Assembly: GCF_002018875.1 (NCBI RefSeq)
Contig: NZ_MVOL01000022.1
Location: 1 to 64,000, forward strand
Direction: 5' to 3'
From: Pseudomonas sp. MF4836
GTDB lineage: Bacteria; Pseudomonadota; Gammaproteobacteria; Pseudomonadales; Pseudomonadaceae
Length of the DNA stretch: 64,000 bases
Each line of letters begins with the position of its first letter. Position 1 is the first letter of the stretch. Under the pieces are notes generated by a model, which saw only the letters and a list, made by a program, of their open reading frames with translations, did no database searches and was not told the DNA's origin. Of the stretch, positions 42,825 to 50,718 are shown one piece after another. Both the position numbers and the translations under genes were made by a program.

Positions 42825-44597
42825 ATGCCCGAATTCAACGCTCCGCTGCGCGACATGCGCTTTGTCCTGCATGAACTGTTCGACGCCCCGGCCCTCTGGG
42901 CGCGCTTGCCGGCCCTGGCCGAGACGGTCGACGGCGCCACCGCCGACGCGATCCTTGAAGAAGCGGCCAAGGTCACCGGCAACCTGATCGCCCCGCTCAA
43001 CCGCAGCGGCGACGAACAGGGCGCCCAATGGCTGGCCGGCCAGGTCTCCACCCCCGAGGGTTTCAAGCAGGCGTACCAGACGTACATCGCCGGCGGCTGG
43101 GTGGGCCTGAGCGGCAACCCGGCGTTCGGCGGCATGGGCATGCCGAAGATGCTCGCGGTGCAGTTCGAGGAGATGCTCTACGCCGCCAACTCAAGCTTCG
43201 CCCTGTATTCGGCCCTGAGCTCCGGTGCCTGCCTGGCCATCGACGCCCACGCCAGCGAGGAGCTGAAACAGCGCTACCTGCCCGCCCTGTACGAAGGCCG
43301 CTGGGCCGGCTCGATGTGCCTGACCGAAGCCCATGCCGGCACTGACCTGGGCATGATTCGCACCCGCGCCGAACCCCAGGCCGATGGCAGCTATCGCCTC
43401 AGCGGCAGCAAGATTTTCATCACCGGCGGCGATCAGGACCTGACCGAAAACATCATCCACCTGGTGCTGGCCAAACTGCCGGACGCACCGCCCGGGCCCA
43501 AAGGCATTTCGCTGTTTCTGGTGCCCAAGGTCCTGGTGGACGCCAACGGCGCCCTGGGCGCGGCCAACGCAGTGAGCTGCGGCTCCATCGAGCACAAGAT
43601 GGGGATCAAGGCCTCGGCCACCTGCGTGATGAACTTCGACGGCGCCAGCGGCTGGCTGATCGGCGAGGCCAACAAGGGCCTGGCAGCGATGTTCACCATG
43701 ATGAATTACGAGCGGCTGTCGATCGGTATCCAGGGCATTGGCTGCGCCGAAGCCTCGTACCAGAACGCCCGCACCTATGCCCGCGACCGCCTGCAAAGCC
43801 GCGCCCCGGGCGGGGCCCAGGCCAAGGATAAAAGCGCCGACCCGATCATCGTCCACCCCGATGTGCGACGCATGCTGCTCAGCATGAAGGCCATGACCGA
43901 GGGCGGCCGGGCCTTTGCCAGTTATGTCGGGCAACAGCTGGACCTGGCCAAGTTCTCCGACCAGGCGGCCGAGCGCGACAACGCCCAGGCCCTGGTGGCG
44001 CTGCTGACGCCGGTGGCCAAGGCGTTTTTCACCGACACCGGCCTCGACAGCTGCATCCACGGCCAGCAAGTGTTCGGCGGCCATGGCTATATCCGCGAGT
44101 GGGGCCAGGAACAACTGGTGCGCGACGTGCGCATCGCGCAGATCTACGAAGGCACCAACGGCATCCAGGCCCTCGACTTGCTGGGACGCAAAGTGGTGGG
44201 CAATGGCGGTGTGGCGCTGCGCCTGTTCACCAGCGAGATCCGCGCCTACGCCGTCCTGCCGGGCGCCGCCTACGCCGCGCCGTTGCTGGATGCGGTGCAA
44301 CGCCTGGAAACCCTCAGCGACTGGCTGCAGCAGCAAGCCGCCCTCGACCCGAACGCGATTGGCAGTGCCTGCGTCGAATACCTGCACCTGTTCGGTTATG
44401 TGGCCTACGCCTACCTCTGGGCGCGCATGGCGCAGATTGCCGAGCATCGGCGCGCCGAGGACCAGGGGTTCTACAGCGCCAAGCTGGCCACCGCGAGCTT
44501 CTACTTCAGCCGCCTGCTGCCGCGCATCCTCAGCCTGGAACAGAGCATTCGCGCCGGCAGCAGCCCGTTGTTCGAATTGCCCGCCGAACAGTTCTAG
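42825..44597 (+). CDS. Acyl-CoA dehydrogenase, large type with C-terminal extension
   Basis: Flavoprotein of 590 aa: N-terminal helix domain, middle domain with MCLTEAHAGTDLGMIRTRAE and SKIFITGGDQDL, C-terminal domain with FGGHGYIREWGQEQLVRD and RIAQIYEGTNGIQALDLLGR, where the catalytic glutamate region lies, and a roughly 130-residue extension as in the DmdC/AidB-like long forms. It desaturates the acyl-CoA produced by the ligase gene 96 bp upstream. The start ATG 42825 has GAGG 9 nt upstream. Confidence 0.88.
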   Translation: MPEFNAPLRDMRFVLHELFDAPALWARLPALAETVDGATADAILEEAAKVTGNLIAPLNRSGDEQGAQWLAGQVSTPEGFKQAYQTYIAGGWVGLSGNPAFGGMGMPKMLAVQFEEMLYAANSSFALYSALSSGACLAIDAHASEELKQRYLPALYEGRWAGSMCLTEAHAGTDLGMIRTRAEPQADGSYRLSGSKIFITGGDQDLTENIIHLVLAKLPDAPPGPKGISLFLVPKVLVDANGALGAANAVSCGSIEHKMGIKASATCVMNFDGASGWLIGEANKGLAAMFTMMNYERLSIGIQGIGCAEASYQNARTYARDRLQSRAPGGAQAKDKSADPIIVHPDVRRMLLSMKAMTEGGRAFASYVGQQLDLAKFSDQAAERDNAQALVALLTPVAKAFFTDTGLDSCIHGQQVFGGHGYIREWGQEQLVRDVRIAQIYEGTNGIQALDLLGRKVVGNGGVALRLFTSEIRAYAVLPGAAYAAPLLDAVQRLETLSDWLQQQAALDPNAIGSACVEYLHLFGYVAYAYLWARMAQIAEHRRAEDQGFYSAKLATASFYFSRLLPRILSLEQSIRAGSSPLFELPAEQF

Positions 44598-44607
44598 AGC
44601 GCCATCC

Positions 44608-44632
44608 GGCGTCGGGCGCAAGGCCCGGCGCC
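44608..44632 (+). terminator. Hairpin after the acyl-CoA dehydrogenase gene
   Basis: GGCGTCGGGC-GCAAG-GCCCGGCGCC: a 10-bp stem with one G-U pair and a 5-nt loop, 10 bases beyond the stop codon. No T-run follows, so termination is uncertain. Confidence 0.5.
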
Positions 44633-44697
44633 TGCCCATGCAAATTAGTGCCGGGCACGGCATACTTGCGCCCCCAAAACACACCCAAGGAACGACT

Positions 44698-45111
44698 GTG
44701 TTGGCGCAAACCCTGATCGTGGCCAGTGCGGCCATTGTGCTGCTGCTCGGCAGCCTGCACCTGCTCTACACCTTTTTCAGCGACAAATTCGTGCCCCGAG
44801 ATGCGGCCCTGACCGCGCACATGCAGCGCGTGTCGCCCGCGATCACCCGCCAAACCACCCTGTGGCGCGCCTGGGTCGGGTTTAATGCCAGCCACAGTCT
44901 GGGGGCGATGCTGTTTGGCGCCCTTTACGGCTACCTGGGCCTGCTGCACCTGCCAATGTTGCTGGACGCGCCGTTGCTGCTAGCCATCGGGCTGCTGTTT
45001 CTGGGAGCCATGCTGCTTTTGGCGCAACGCTACTGGTTCAGAATCCCGCTGGTGGGTATCGGTCTGGCGCTGCTGCTGTTCGCCGTCGGCACCGCGCTGT
45101 TGCTGGCCTGA
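44698..45111 (+). CDS. Small integral membrane protein, 137 aa
   Basis: Four predicted membrane helices: LIVASAAIVLLLGSLHLLYT, a segment around SLGAMLFGALYGYLG, one in LLLAIGLLFLGAMLLLA, and the last 20 residues. A charged loop with several histidines lies between helices 1 and 2. I start at GTG 44698 because AAGGA stands 6 nt upstream; an ATG at 44638 has no site. Function unknown. It ends 3 bp before the next membrane gene, so they are likely co-transcribed. Confidence 0.65.
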   Translation: MLAQTLIVASAAIVLLLGSLHLLYTFFSDKFVPRDAALTAHMQRVSPAITRQTTLWRAWVGFNASHSLGAMLFGALYGYLGLLHLPMLLDAPLLLAIGLLFLGAMLLLAQRYWFRIPLVGIGLALLLFAVGTALLLA

Positions 45112-45114
45112 GCC

Positions 45115-45771
45115 ATGGCGTTGCTTTCCTTTATCAACCGAGCAGGTTCTATGCCCCGTCTGTTACCGCCTTCGTGGTTACGCCCGTATTACGCCCTGAG
45201 CGGGCTCACCGCCGCGATGATCGTGGCCCATTGCGTCTACTTCTGCTGGGAGCTGCTAACCCCTAGGGACATCGGCGGCACGCTGTTTGGCGGGTCCATA
45301 GGGTTTATCTGGATCGCCATGGGCTGGGCCCTGGCCTGCCTGGGCCTGATGCTGCTGGCCCTGCTGCGCCTGCCCGGAGCGCGCCTGGCGTGGTTTGCCG
45401 GTGGCCTTGTACAACTGTGCATTTCCCTGGGCTGGCGCCTGAACTTCCCGGATGATTTCGACGGCAACCTGCTATACAGCCCACCGCCGAAAAGTCTTGA
45501 ACTGGCCATGTGGCTGGCGATCGGCTGGCTGGGCATCGGCTGGTTTTTCTATTGCCGCAAGCCGGCGCCGCGCCAACGGCCGCCGCTGACTCGGCGCAAG
45601 GGCGTGTTGCAGATGATCGCCGCCGGGGTGCTGCTGATCTACTTCCTGGGGTTGCCGCTGCTGGTGTTGCAGGTGCGCCTGACGGCTGATGACAAGCCGC
45701 TACGGCAGGTCTCGCTGGGGGTGGGGACGCAGGATAAAGCGCAGGGTCAGGCGGGGGGATCAGGTCACTGA
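45115..45771 (+). CDS. Membrane protein, 218 aa
   Basis: About five hydrophobic segments (YYALSGLTAAMIVAHCVYFC; FIWIAMGWALACLGLMLLAL; LAWFAGGLVQLCISLGW; LAMWLAIGWLGIGWFFYC; QMIAAGVLLIYFLGLPLLVL), with a polar C-terminal tail. Unrecognised. The ATG at 45115 follows the previous stop directly; an ATG at 45151 with GAGCAGG upstream would remove 12 residues and is equally likely. The pair of membrane genes could form a complex. Confidence 0.6.
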   Translation: MALLSFINRAGSMPRLLPPSWLRPYYALSGLTAAMIVAHCVYFCWELLTPRDIGGTLFGGSIGFIWIAMGWALACLGLMLLALLRLPGARLAWFAGGLVQLCISLGWRLNFPDDFDGNLLYSPPPKSLELAMWLAIGWLGIGWFFYCRKPAPRQRPPLTRRKGVLQMIAAGVLLIYFLGLPLLVLQVRLTADDKPLRQVSLGVGTQDKAQGQAGGSGH

Positions 45772-45833
45772 GTGGTGCCAAGGGTTGCCGTTCGATTTTT
45801 CAGGGCGGCTTCGCGCGCCGACGCGAGCAAGCT

Positions 45834-45861
45834 CCCTCGCCACAGGGGGGTGTGGCGAGGG
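45834..45861. repeat. REP-type inverted repeat
   Basis: CCCTCGCCACA-GGGGGG-TGTGGCGAGGG, a perfect 11-bp stem, preceded by GAGCAAGCT. Same class as the end of the long intergenic repeats at 19.3 and 27.1 kb. Sits between convergent genes. Confidence 0.7.
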
Positions 45862-45898
45862 TCAGGCCGATCCAGGCTCCAGGCCCGTGGATGATAGT

Positions 45899-46090
45899 TC
45901 AGCGCGTGCTCGCCTTGAGTGCCGGTCGTTCCTTGCGCACCGGCAGGCAGGCGGCATAGGCCAGGGCCTCTTCCCGGGTACCGAAGGAACCCAGGCGGTC
46001 GCCCTGGGTGCAGACTCGCCAGGGCCCATTGTTCACGCTGAGCACGTCGTAGCCGTTGATATGCATTTTGTTCAGCATCGCAACGCTCAT
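45899..46090 (-). CDS. Small DUF2188-like protein, 63 aa
   Basis: Compact protein with GPWRVCTQGDRLGSFGTREE followed by ALAYAACLP, the W-V-x-G-x-R...F-T-x-E-A pattern of small stress-associated DUF2188-like proteins. The start ATG (46088-46090) stands 5 nt behind a full AAGGAGGTGA site, the strongest in the window, so high expression is likely. Monocistronic; function unknown. Confidence 0.7.
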   Translation of the reverse strand: MSVAMLNKMHINGYDVLSVNNGPWRVCTQGDRLGSFGTREEALAYAACLPVRKERPALKASTR

Positions 46091-46209
46091 AGTCACCTCC
46101 TTATCGCCGCTCCGTCTCGACCGAGACCGAGCACATGGCCTGGACTACCTTACACCCGGCTGGTCGGGCCGTGCCCGCCAGACGTCGGGACGGCGCCGCT
46201 GCTGGCGCC

Positions 46210-46416
46210 TCACTTTTTCTTCAGGTTGGCCAGCGGATCGTAGGCCCGGGAGCGCTGCTCGGACGGGTCATCGTGATCGTCCAGTGGCGCCTTGGCCGGG
46301 CCGATGGGGTCGACTTGCGGGTCGGCCAGGTCCGGGGAGTCAGGGTCGAAACCCAGATCATCCTGACCTGAACCATGCTCGGACGATCGCGGCCCGGTGG
46401 GTGTTCTGGCACTCAT
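46210..46416 (-). CDS. Small acidic disordered protein, 68 aa
   Basis: Proline- and aspartate-rich protein with no hydrophobic core (DDLGFDPDSPDLADPQVDPI), ending in a lysine cluster LKKK. It is probably intrinsically disordered. The ATG at 46414-46416 has a full AGGAGGTG site 5-6 nt upstream. I recognise no domain. The strong site and the close company of another tiny gene suggest a stationary-phase or stress protein, but this is only a guess. Confidence 0.6.
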   Translation of the reverse strand: MSARTPTGPRSSEHGSGQDDLGFDPDSPDLADPQVDPIGPAKAPLDDHDDPSEQRSRAYDPLANLKKK

Positions 46417-46515
46417 GTGCACCTCCTGCTCAGGGCCCGGCAAAAGCGCCGGCCTACAGCTAAGAGCCCCCACGGCAACCAAGGTGCGAGGCAACTGACG
46501 AATGGCCGCCGAGGC

Positions 46516-47022
46516 TCATGGCGTCTCGGCCAGGCTCTCCAGGGCCAGGCTCTCCAGGCGCTGGCGCATACCGGCACTGGCCGCAGGCCCGGCCTGCACC
46601 GTGCACTGGTCCAGGGGCACCAGGCGCCCATCGGCCCTGTCTACCATCATCGGTTGCAGCGGGCGTCCGCTGCCGCGCTCGACAATCTGCACGCTCTCGC
46701 CCTCGGGGGCGTAATGGCGGTTGCCCCAGGCCACCAGGGCCAGCAGCACCCCAGCGAAATCCTCGCCCTTGGCGGTCGGCACATACTGGTAGCGCAGCGG
46801 GCGCTGGCTGTAAGCCTGGCGTTCGAGCAGGCCGTCCTCGACCAATGAGTTGAGGCGCCGGGTCAGCATGTTCGGGGCGATTTCCAGGCTGCGGGAAAAC
46901 TCCTCGAAGCGCCGCAGCCCCTGCAAAGCGTCGCGCATGATCAGGATGCTCCACCACTCCCCTACCCGCTCCAGGCTCAGGGCAATCGGGCATTCGGCGT
47001 GGATCAGGGTCTTGCGCTGCAT
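46516..47022 (-). CDS. HxlR-family transcriptional regulator
   Basis: Winged-helix protein of 168 aa: CPIALSLERVGEWWSILIMR, the recognition region RRFEEFSRSLEIAPNMLTRR, and wing LRYQYVPTAKG. A C-terminal extension of about 60 residues is longer than in minimal HxlR proteins. The single N-terminal cysteine (C12 in AECPI) is the conserved redox-sensitive position of the family. AAGGAG stands 6 nt before the ATG. Divergent from fabF. Confidence 0.87.
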   Translation of the reverse strand: MQRKTLIHAECPIALSLERVGEWWSILIMRDALQGLRRFEEFSRSLEIAPNMLTRRLNSLVEDGLLERQAYSQRPLRYQYVPTAKGEDFAGVLLALVAWGNRHYAPEGESVQIVERGSGRPLQPMMVDRADGRLVPLDQCTVQAGPAASAGMRQRLESLALESLAETP

Positions 47023-47080
47023 GGGGTCTCCTTGGACGAGCGGGCGGGGTGGGCCAGGACTTTTATCGCTGTGCCATGTT

Positions 47081-47097
47081 ACTTTCATAATGATAGT
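47081..47097. promoter_or_regulatory. Imperfect palindrome, candidate HxlR operator
   Basis: ACTTTCAT-A-ATGATAGT has one mismatch between arms and lies midway in the 125-bp region between the HxlR gene and fabF. GTTAC flanks it on both sides in direct orientation. Confidence 0.45.
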
Positions 47098-47147
47098 TAC
47101 GTCCATAAGACGCTTCCCCCCCCAAACGCTGAAGGAGCTGGACCCTC

Positions 47148-48416
47148 ATGAACAAACGCATAGTCGTCACCGGCATGGGCGCGCTGACCCCACTGGGTTG
47201 TGGCGTCGAACAGATCTGGCAACGCCTGCTGGCCGGGCAATCGGGGATCCGTCGCCTGCCCGAGGAATTGATCGGCGACTTGGCGATCAGCATCGGTGGC
47301 CAGGTCCAGGACCGTGACCAGGACCCCGAGGCCGGGTTTGATCCCGACGCCCTGCTGGCGCTCAAGGAACAGCGCAAGATGGACCGTTTCATCCTGTTCG
47401 CCCTGGCCGCCGCCGAAGAAGCCCTGACCCAGGCGGGCTGGCATCCCGAAACCGCCGAGGCCCAGGAACGCACCGCCACCATCATCGCCTCGGGCGTGGG
47501 CGGTTTTCCGGCGATTGCCGAAGCCGTGCGCACCACCGACAGCAAGGGGCCGCGGCGCCTGTCGCCGTTCACCATCCCCTCATTCCTGAGCAATATGGCG
47601 GCCGGCCACGTGTCGATCCGCCATGGCTTGAAGGGCCCGCTGGGCGCGCCGGTCACCGCCTGCGCGGCCGGGGTCCAGGCGATTGGCGATGCAGCGCGAA
47701 GGATCCGCGCCGGTGAAGTCGATGTCGCCGTATGCGGTGGCGCGGAAGCCGCGATCCACCGGGTCAGCCTCGCCGGTTTTGCTGCCGCCCGCGCCTTGTC
47801 CAGCGATTACAACGACAGCCCGCAGCGCGCCTCGCGGCCCTTTGACCAGGCCCGGGACGGGTTCGTCATGGGCGAAGGCGCCGGCCTGCTGGTGATCGAA
47901 GAACTGGAACACGCCCTGGCCCGTGGCGCGACGCCGCTGGCGGAACTGGTGGGCTACGGCACCAGCGCCGATGCCTATCACATGACCGCCGGCCCGGAAG
48001 ATGGCGACGGCGCACGCCGCTCCATGCTCCAGGCATTGCGCCAGGCCGGGGTACAGGCCGCGCAGATCCAGCACTTGAACGCCCACGCCACCTCGACCCC
48101 GGTCGGCGACAAAGGCGAACTGGCGGCGATCCAGGCGGTGTTCGGCCCAGGCAGCGGCCTGGCCATCAGCTCGACCAAATCCGCCACCGGCCACCTGCTG
48201 GGCGCCGCTGGCGGCATCGAAGCGATCTTCACCGTGCTCGCGCTGCGCGACCAGATCGTGCCCGCCACCCTCAACCTGGAAACCCCAGACAGCGCCGCCG
48301 CCGGCCTCGATCTGGTCAGCGGCCAGGCCCGTCCATGGCCCATGGAGTACGCCTTGTCCAACGGCTTCGGCTTTGGCGGGGTCAACGCCAGCGTGCTGTT
48401 CAAGCGCTGGGCTTAA
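47148..48416 (+). CDS. fabF: 3-oxoacyl-ACP synthase II (FabF type), stand-alone copy
   Basis: Condensing enzyme of 422 aa with the Cys-His-His triad: C172 in VTACAAGVQAIG, histidines in HLNAHATSTPVGDKGE and SATGHLLGAAGG. The phenylalanine-rich C-terminal loop GFGFGGVNASVLF is intact. It extends acyl-ACP chains with malonyl-ACP. No other fab gene is nearby, so it is a second, specially regulated copy or a specialised one, perhaps regulated by the divergent HxlR gene. AAGGAGC stands 10 nt before the start. Confidence 0.88.
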   Translation: MNKRIVVTGMGALTPLGCGVEQIWQRLLAGQSGIRRLPEELIGDLAISIGGQVQDRDQDPEAGFDPDALLALKEQRKMDRFILFALAAAEEALTQAGWHPETAEAQERTATIIASGVGGFPAIAEAVRTTDSKGPRRLSPFTIPSFLSNMAAGHVSIRHGLKGPLGAPVTACAAGVQAIGDAARRIRAGEVDVAVCGGAEAAIHRVSLAGFAAARALSSDYNDSPQRASRPFDQARDGFVMGEGAGLLVIEELEHALARGATPLAELVGYGTSADAYHMTAGPEDGDGARRSMLQALRQAGVQAAQIQHLNAHATSTPVGDKGELAAIQAVFGPGSGLAISSTKSATGHLLGAAGGIEAIFTVLALRDQIVPATLNLETPDSAAAGLDLVSGQARPWPMEYALSNGFGFGGVNASVLFKRWA

Positions 48417-48487
48417 GTCCTCGCCGAGTTGTCGTCCGCACTTGCGCGCGACGTTCCTGGAGCACCGGCACTGCGGCTCCACCCCAA

Positions 48488-48514
48488 GCAACGCCCGCCC
48501 TGCGCGGGCGTTGC
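48488..48514 (+). terminator. Hairpin after fabF
   Basis: GCAACGCCCGC-CCTGC-GCGGGCGTTGC, perfect 11-bp stem and 5-nt loop, 70 bp after the fabF stop. No T-run. Likely separates fabF from the next operon. Confidence 0.55.
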
Positions 48515-48522
48515 GCATTCCG

Positions 48523-48560
48523 GGTATATCCATAGTGATAAAGGATATTGGTATATACCA
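48523..48560. promoter_or_regulatory. HutC-type GntR operator (perfect palindrome plus half-site)
   Basis: TGGTATATACCA (48549-48560) is a perfect 12-bp palindrome whose core GTATATAC matches GTMTAKAC, the consensus for HutC-subfamily GntR regulators. A second GGTATATCC lies at 48523-48531, 26 bp upstream. They stand 78-115 bp before the first gene of a six-gene cluster that ends with a GntR/UTRA regulator. Confidence 0.6.
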
Positions 48561-48637
48561 GATTGCTCCCTTATAAATCGCCGCAATCAAACACAGTGCA
48601 CGAGGCCGTCGAAGGCTTCGGGTTGGAGTCGAATGCG

Positions 48638-49555
48638 ATGGTTTCTGTAAGGGTCATGCTGGAATATTTTCACCCCTGGCCGAATTCGGCCGGCCTGTAT
48701 CTGGCGCGCGAACGTGGTTGGTATCAAGAAGCCGGGCTGGATGTGGAGCTGGTGGTGCATGACCCCTGGCGCGGCGACACCCTGGATCACTTGTTGGCCG
48801 GTGCCGTGGACTTCGGGCTGTTCCCCAGCAATCGCCTGCTGGTACGCCGGGCCCTGGGGCAGCCGTTGCAAGGCGTGGCCGCGATCAATCATCAGGGCCT
48901 GGAGTCGATCCAGACCCTCACCGACTCGGGAATCCGGCGCCCACGAGACCTCGCAGGTCGGCGTCTGGCGCTCAACCCCACACCGCGCGGCCTGGCCATG
49001 GTGCGGCACCTGGTGCGGGTCGACGGCGGCGACCCGGATGCCCTGGTCCTGGTGGACAGCGGCACCCGCGAACTGCGGCCCGAGCAACTGGCCGCCGGCA
49101 TCGCCGATGCCAGCTTCGGAGGCTACTGGGCCTGGGAGGCCCTGATGGACAGCCCGATCGAGGCTGAACGGCGGGTGGTCTGGCCAGTCGACGAACTGGG
49201 CGCGCCGGCTTACCACAGCTACCTGCTGGGCGCCCACGAACAGACGTTGCAGGCCCGACCGGAGCTGACCCGAGCGTTCCTTGCGGCCAGTGCCCGGGGT
49301 TACCTGGCCGCCGCGGCGGACCCGGCCAGCGCCCTGCAGGCCTACGAAAACGTGACGCCTTATTTCCCTCGCGAACTGCTGGCGGCATCGCTGCACAAGA
49401 TCGCCCCCACCTGGCTGCATGAGGGGGCCTGGGGCCGGCAACGGGATGAACTGCTCGAACCCTACGCCCACTGGCTGCACGCCAACGGGGTGCTGGACGA
49501 TGCTCAGGCCTGGCGCCAGGCCACCAGCAATGCCTTCCTGCCGGAGCCAGTCTGA
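48638..49555 (+). CDS. THI5/NMT1-type substrate-binding-like protein without signal peptide
   Basis: Protein of 305 aa of the NMT1/THI5 periplasmic-binding fold: VRVMLEYFHPWPNSAGLYLA, ERGWYQEAGLDVEL, and AGAVDFGLFPSNRLL near the N-terminus, then the second lobe (LVDSGTRELRPEQLAAGIAD). The family includes ThiY pyrimidine-binding proteins and the THI5 pyrimidine synthases. No signal peptide or lipobox precedes the domain at ATG 48638, nor in the upstream in-frame extension, and the protein contains no cysteine, so it lacks the THI5 cysteine motif. It overlaps the kinase gene by 1 bp. A cytoplasmic ligand-binding or enzyme role in this cluster is inferred. Confidence 0.75.
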   Translation: MVSVRVMLEYFHPWPNSAGLYLARERGWYQEAGLDVELVVHDPWRGDTLDHLLAGAVDFGLFPSNRLLVRRALGQPLQGVAAINHQGLESIQTLTDSGIRRPRDLAGRRLALNPTPRGLAMVRHLVRVDGGDPDALVLVDSGTRELRPEQLAAGIADASFGGYWAWEALMDSPIEAERRVVWPVDELGAPAYHSYLLGAHEQTLQARPELTRAFLAASARGYLAAAADPASALQAYENVTPYFPRELLAASLHKIAPTWLHEGAWGRQRDELLEPYAHWLHANGVLDDAQAWRQATSNAFLPEPV

Positions 49556-50718
49556 TGACTGCGCTCAAGGCATTGACCGCCCACGGCCTGAGCCTCGAAC
49601 CGGTGGCCGCCGACTGGCCAGCATTGCAGGCCGACGACGTCGAGCAGTTGCTGCGCGGCTACCCGCAACTGGGGTCGGTGCAGCGTATCGACTGGCACAG
49701 CCCCCGGCCGTTTTCCGCCGCCAGCCTGGTCCAGACCGACGCCGCGACCCTGTTCGTCAAACGCCATCACCAGAGTGTGCGCACCCCGGCCTGGCTCCAG
49801 GAAGAACACCGTTTCATGGCGCACCTGGGCCAGCGCGGCATCAACGTCAGCCCGGTGCTGGCGGACGCAAACGGCGCCACGGCCATCGCCCAGGGCCCAT
49901 GGACGTACGAGGTGCACGCCCTGGCTGAAGGCCAGGACCTGTACCGCGACGCGTTGTCCTGGACGCCGTTTTTCAGCCAGCAACAGGCCTGGGCCGCCGG
50001 CCAGGCTCTGGCCCGCCTGCACCGTGCCGCCGAGGATTACCCGGCGCCCACACGCCAGGCCCGTGTCCTGCTGGCCAACTGCACAGTGCTCGCCGGTGGC
50101 GACCTCAGGTCCAGCCTCAACGCAGCCATCGCCCGCGATCCGGCGCTGGCCGATTACCTGGGGCAGCGTGACTGGCACGCGCACTTGCTGCCGCTGCTGC
50201 AACCCTGGCACCGCACCTTGCAGCCGCTGCTGGCACGCCAACCGGCACTGTGGACCCATAACGACTGGCACGGCTCCAACCTGTTGTGGAGTTCCAGCGC
50301 CAAGGATGCCGCCGTCAGTTGCGTGCTCGACTTCGGCCTGGCTGATCGCACCTTTGCCTTGTTCGACCTGGCCACGGCCATTGAACGCAACGCCATCCCC
50401 TGGCTGGAACTCGACCAGGGCGGCAGCGCCCGGGCCGCCCTCGGGGATATCGACGCCCTGCTCGACGGCTACGCCAGCGTCAAGCCGCTGTCCGCCCGGG
50501 ACCTGCAGACCCTGGCCGCCCTGCTGCCGGTGGTGCATGTGGATTTCGCCCTGTCGGAAATCGCCTATTTCCAGGGCGTGGTGGGCTCCACCGCCAGTGC
50601 CGATGTGGCCTACCACGCCTACCTGCTGGGGCACCTGCACTGGTTTGCCGGCGATGCCGGTCAAGGCCTGCTGGAACACCTGCAACGCCTGGCCAGCCTG
50701 GGAGGTCATGGCCGATGA
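49555..50718 (+). CDS. APH/choline-kinase-fold phosphotransferase
   Basis: Kinase-like protein of 387 aa. The catalytic loop is LWTHNDWHGSNLLW (H-N-D-x-H-G-x-N form of the Brenner motif) and the metal-binding triplet is in VLDFGLAD, both intact, with an N-lobe lysine in ATLFVKRHH. Relatives phosphorylate small alcohols such as choline, homoserine, aminoglycosides or thiamine (ThiK is of this fold). It starts in the stop codon of the binding-protein gene and overlaps the rhodanese gene by ATGA. In this cluster it could trap an imported compound by phosphorylation. Confidence 0.8.
   Translation: MTALKALTAHGLSLEPVAADWPALQADDVEQLLRGYPQLGSVQRIDWHSPRPFSAASLVQTDAATLFVKRHHQSVRTPAWLQEEHRFMAHLGQRGINVSPVLADANGATAIAQGPWTYEVHALAEGQDLYRDALSWTPFFSQQQAWAAGQALARLHRAAEDYPAPTRQARVLLANCTVLAGGDLRSSLNAAIARDPALADYLGQRDWHAHLLPLLQPWHRTLQPLLARQPALWTHNDWHGSNLLWSSSAKDAAVSCVLDFGLADRTFALFDLATAIERNAIPWLELDQGGSARAALGDIDALLDGYASVKPLSARDLQTLAALLPVVHVDFALSEIAYFQGVVGSTASADVAYHAYLLGHLHWFAGDAGQGLLEHLQRLASLGGHGR

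Noticed and set aside
48417..48637. TPP riboswitch upstream of the thiamine-like cluster
   Set aside because: I looked for the CTGAGA and ACC-TGATCTGG-type core here and at 51588-51708 and saw neither. Control by the HutC-type site is better supported.
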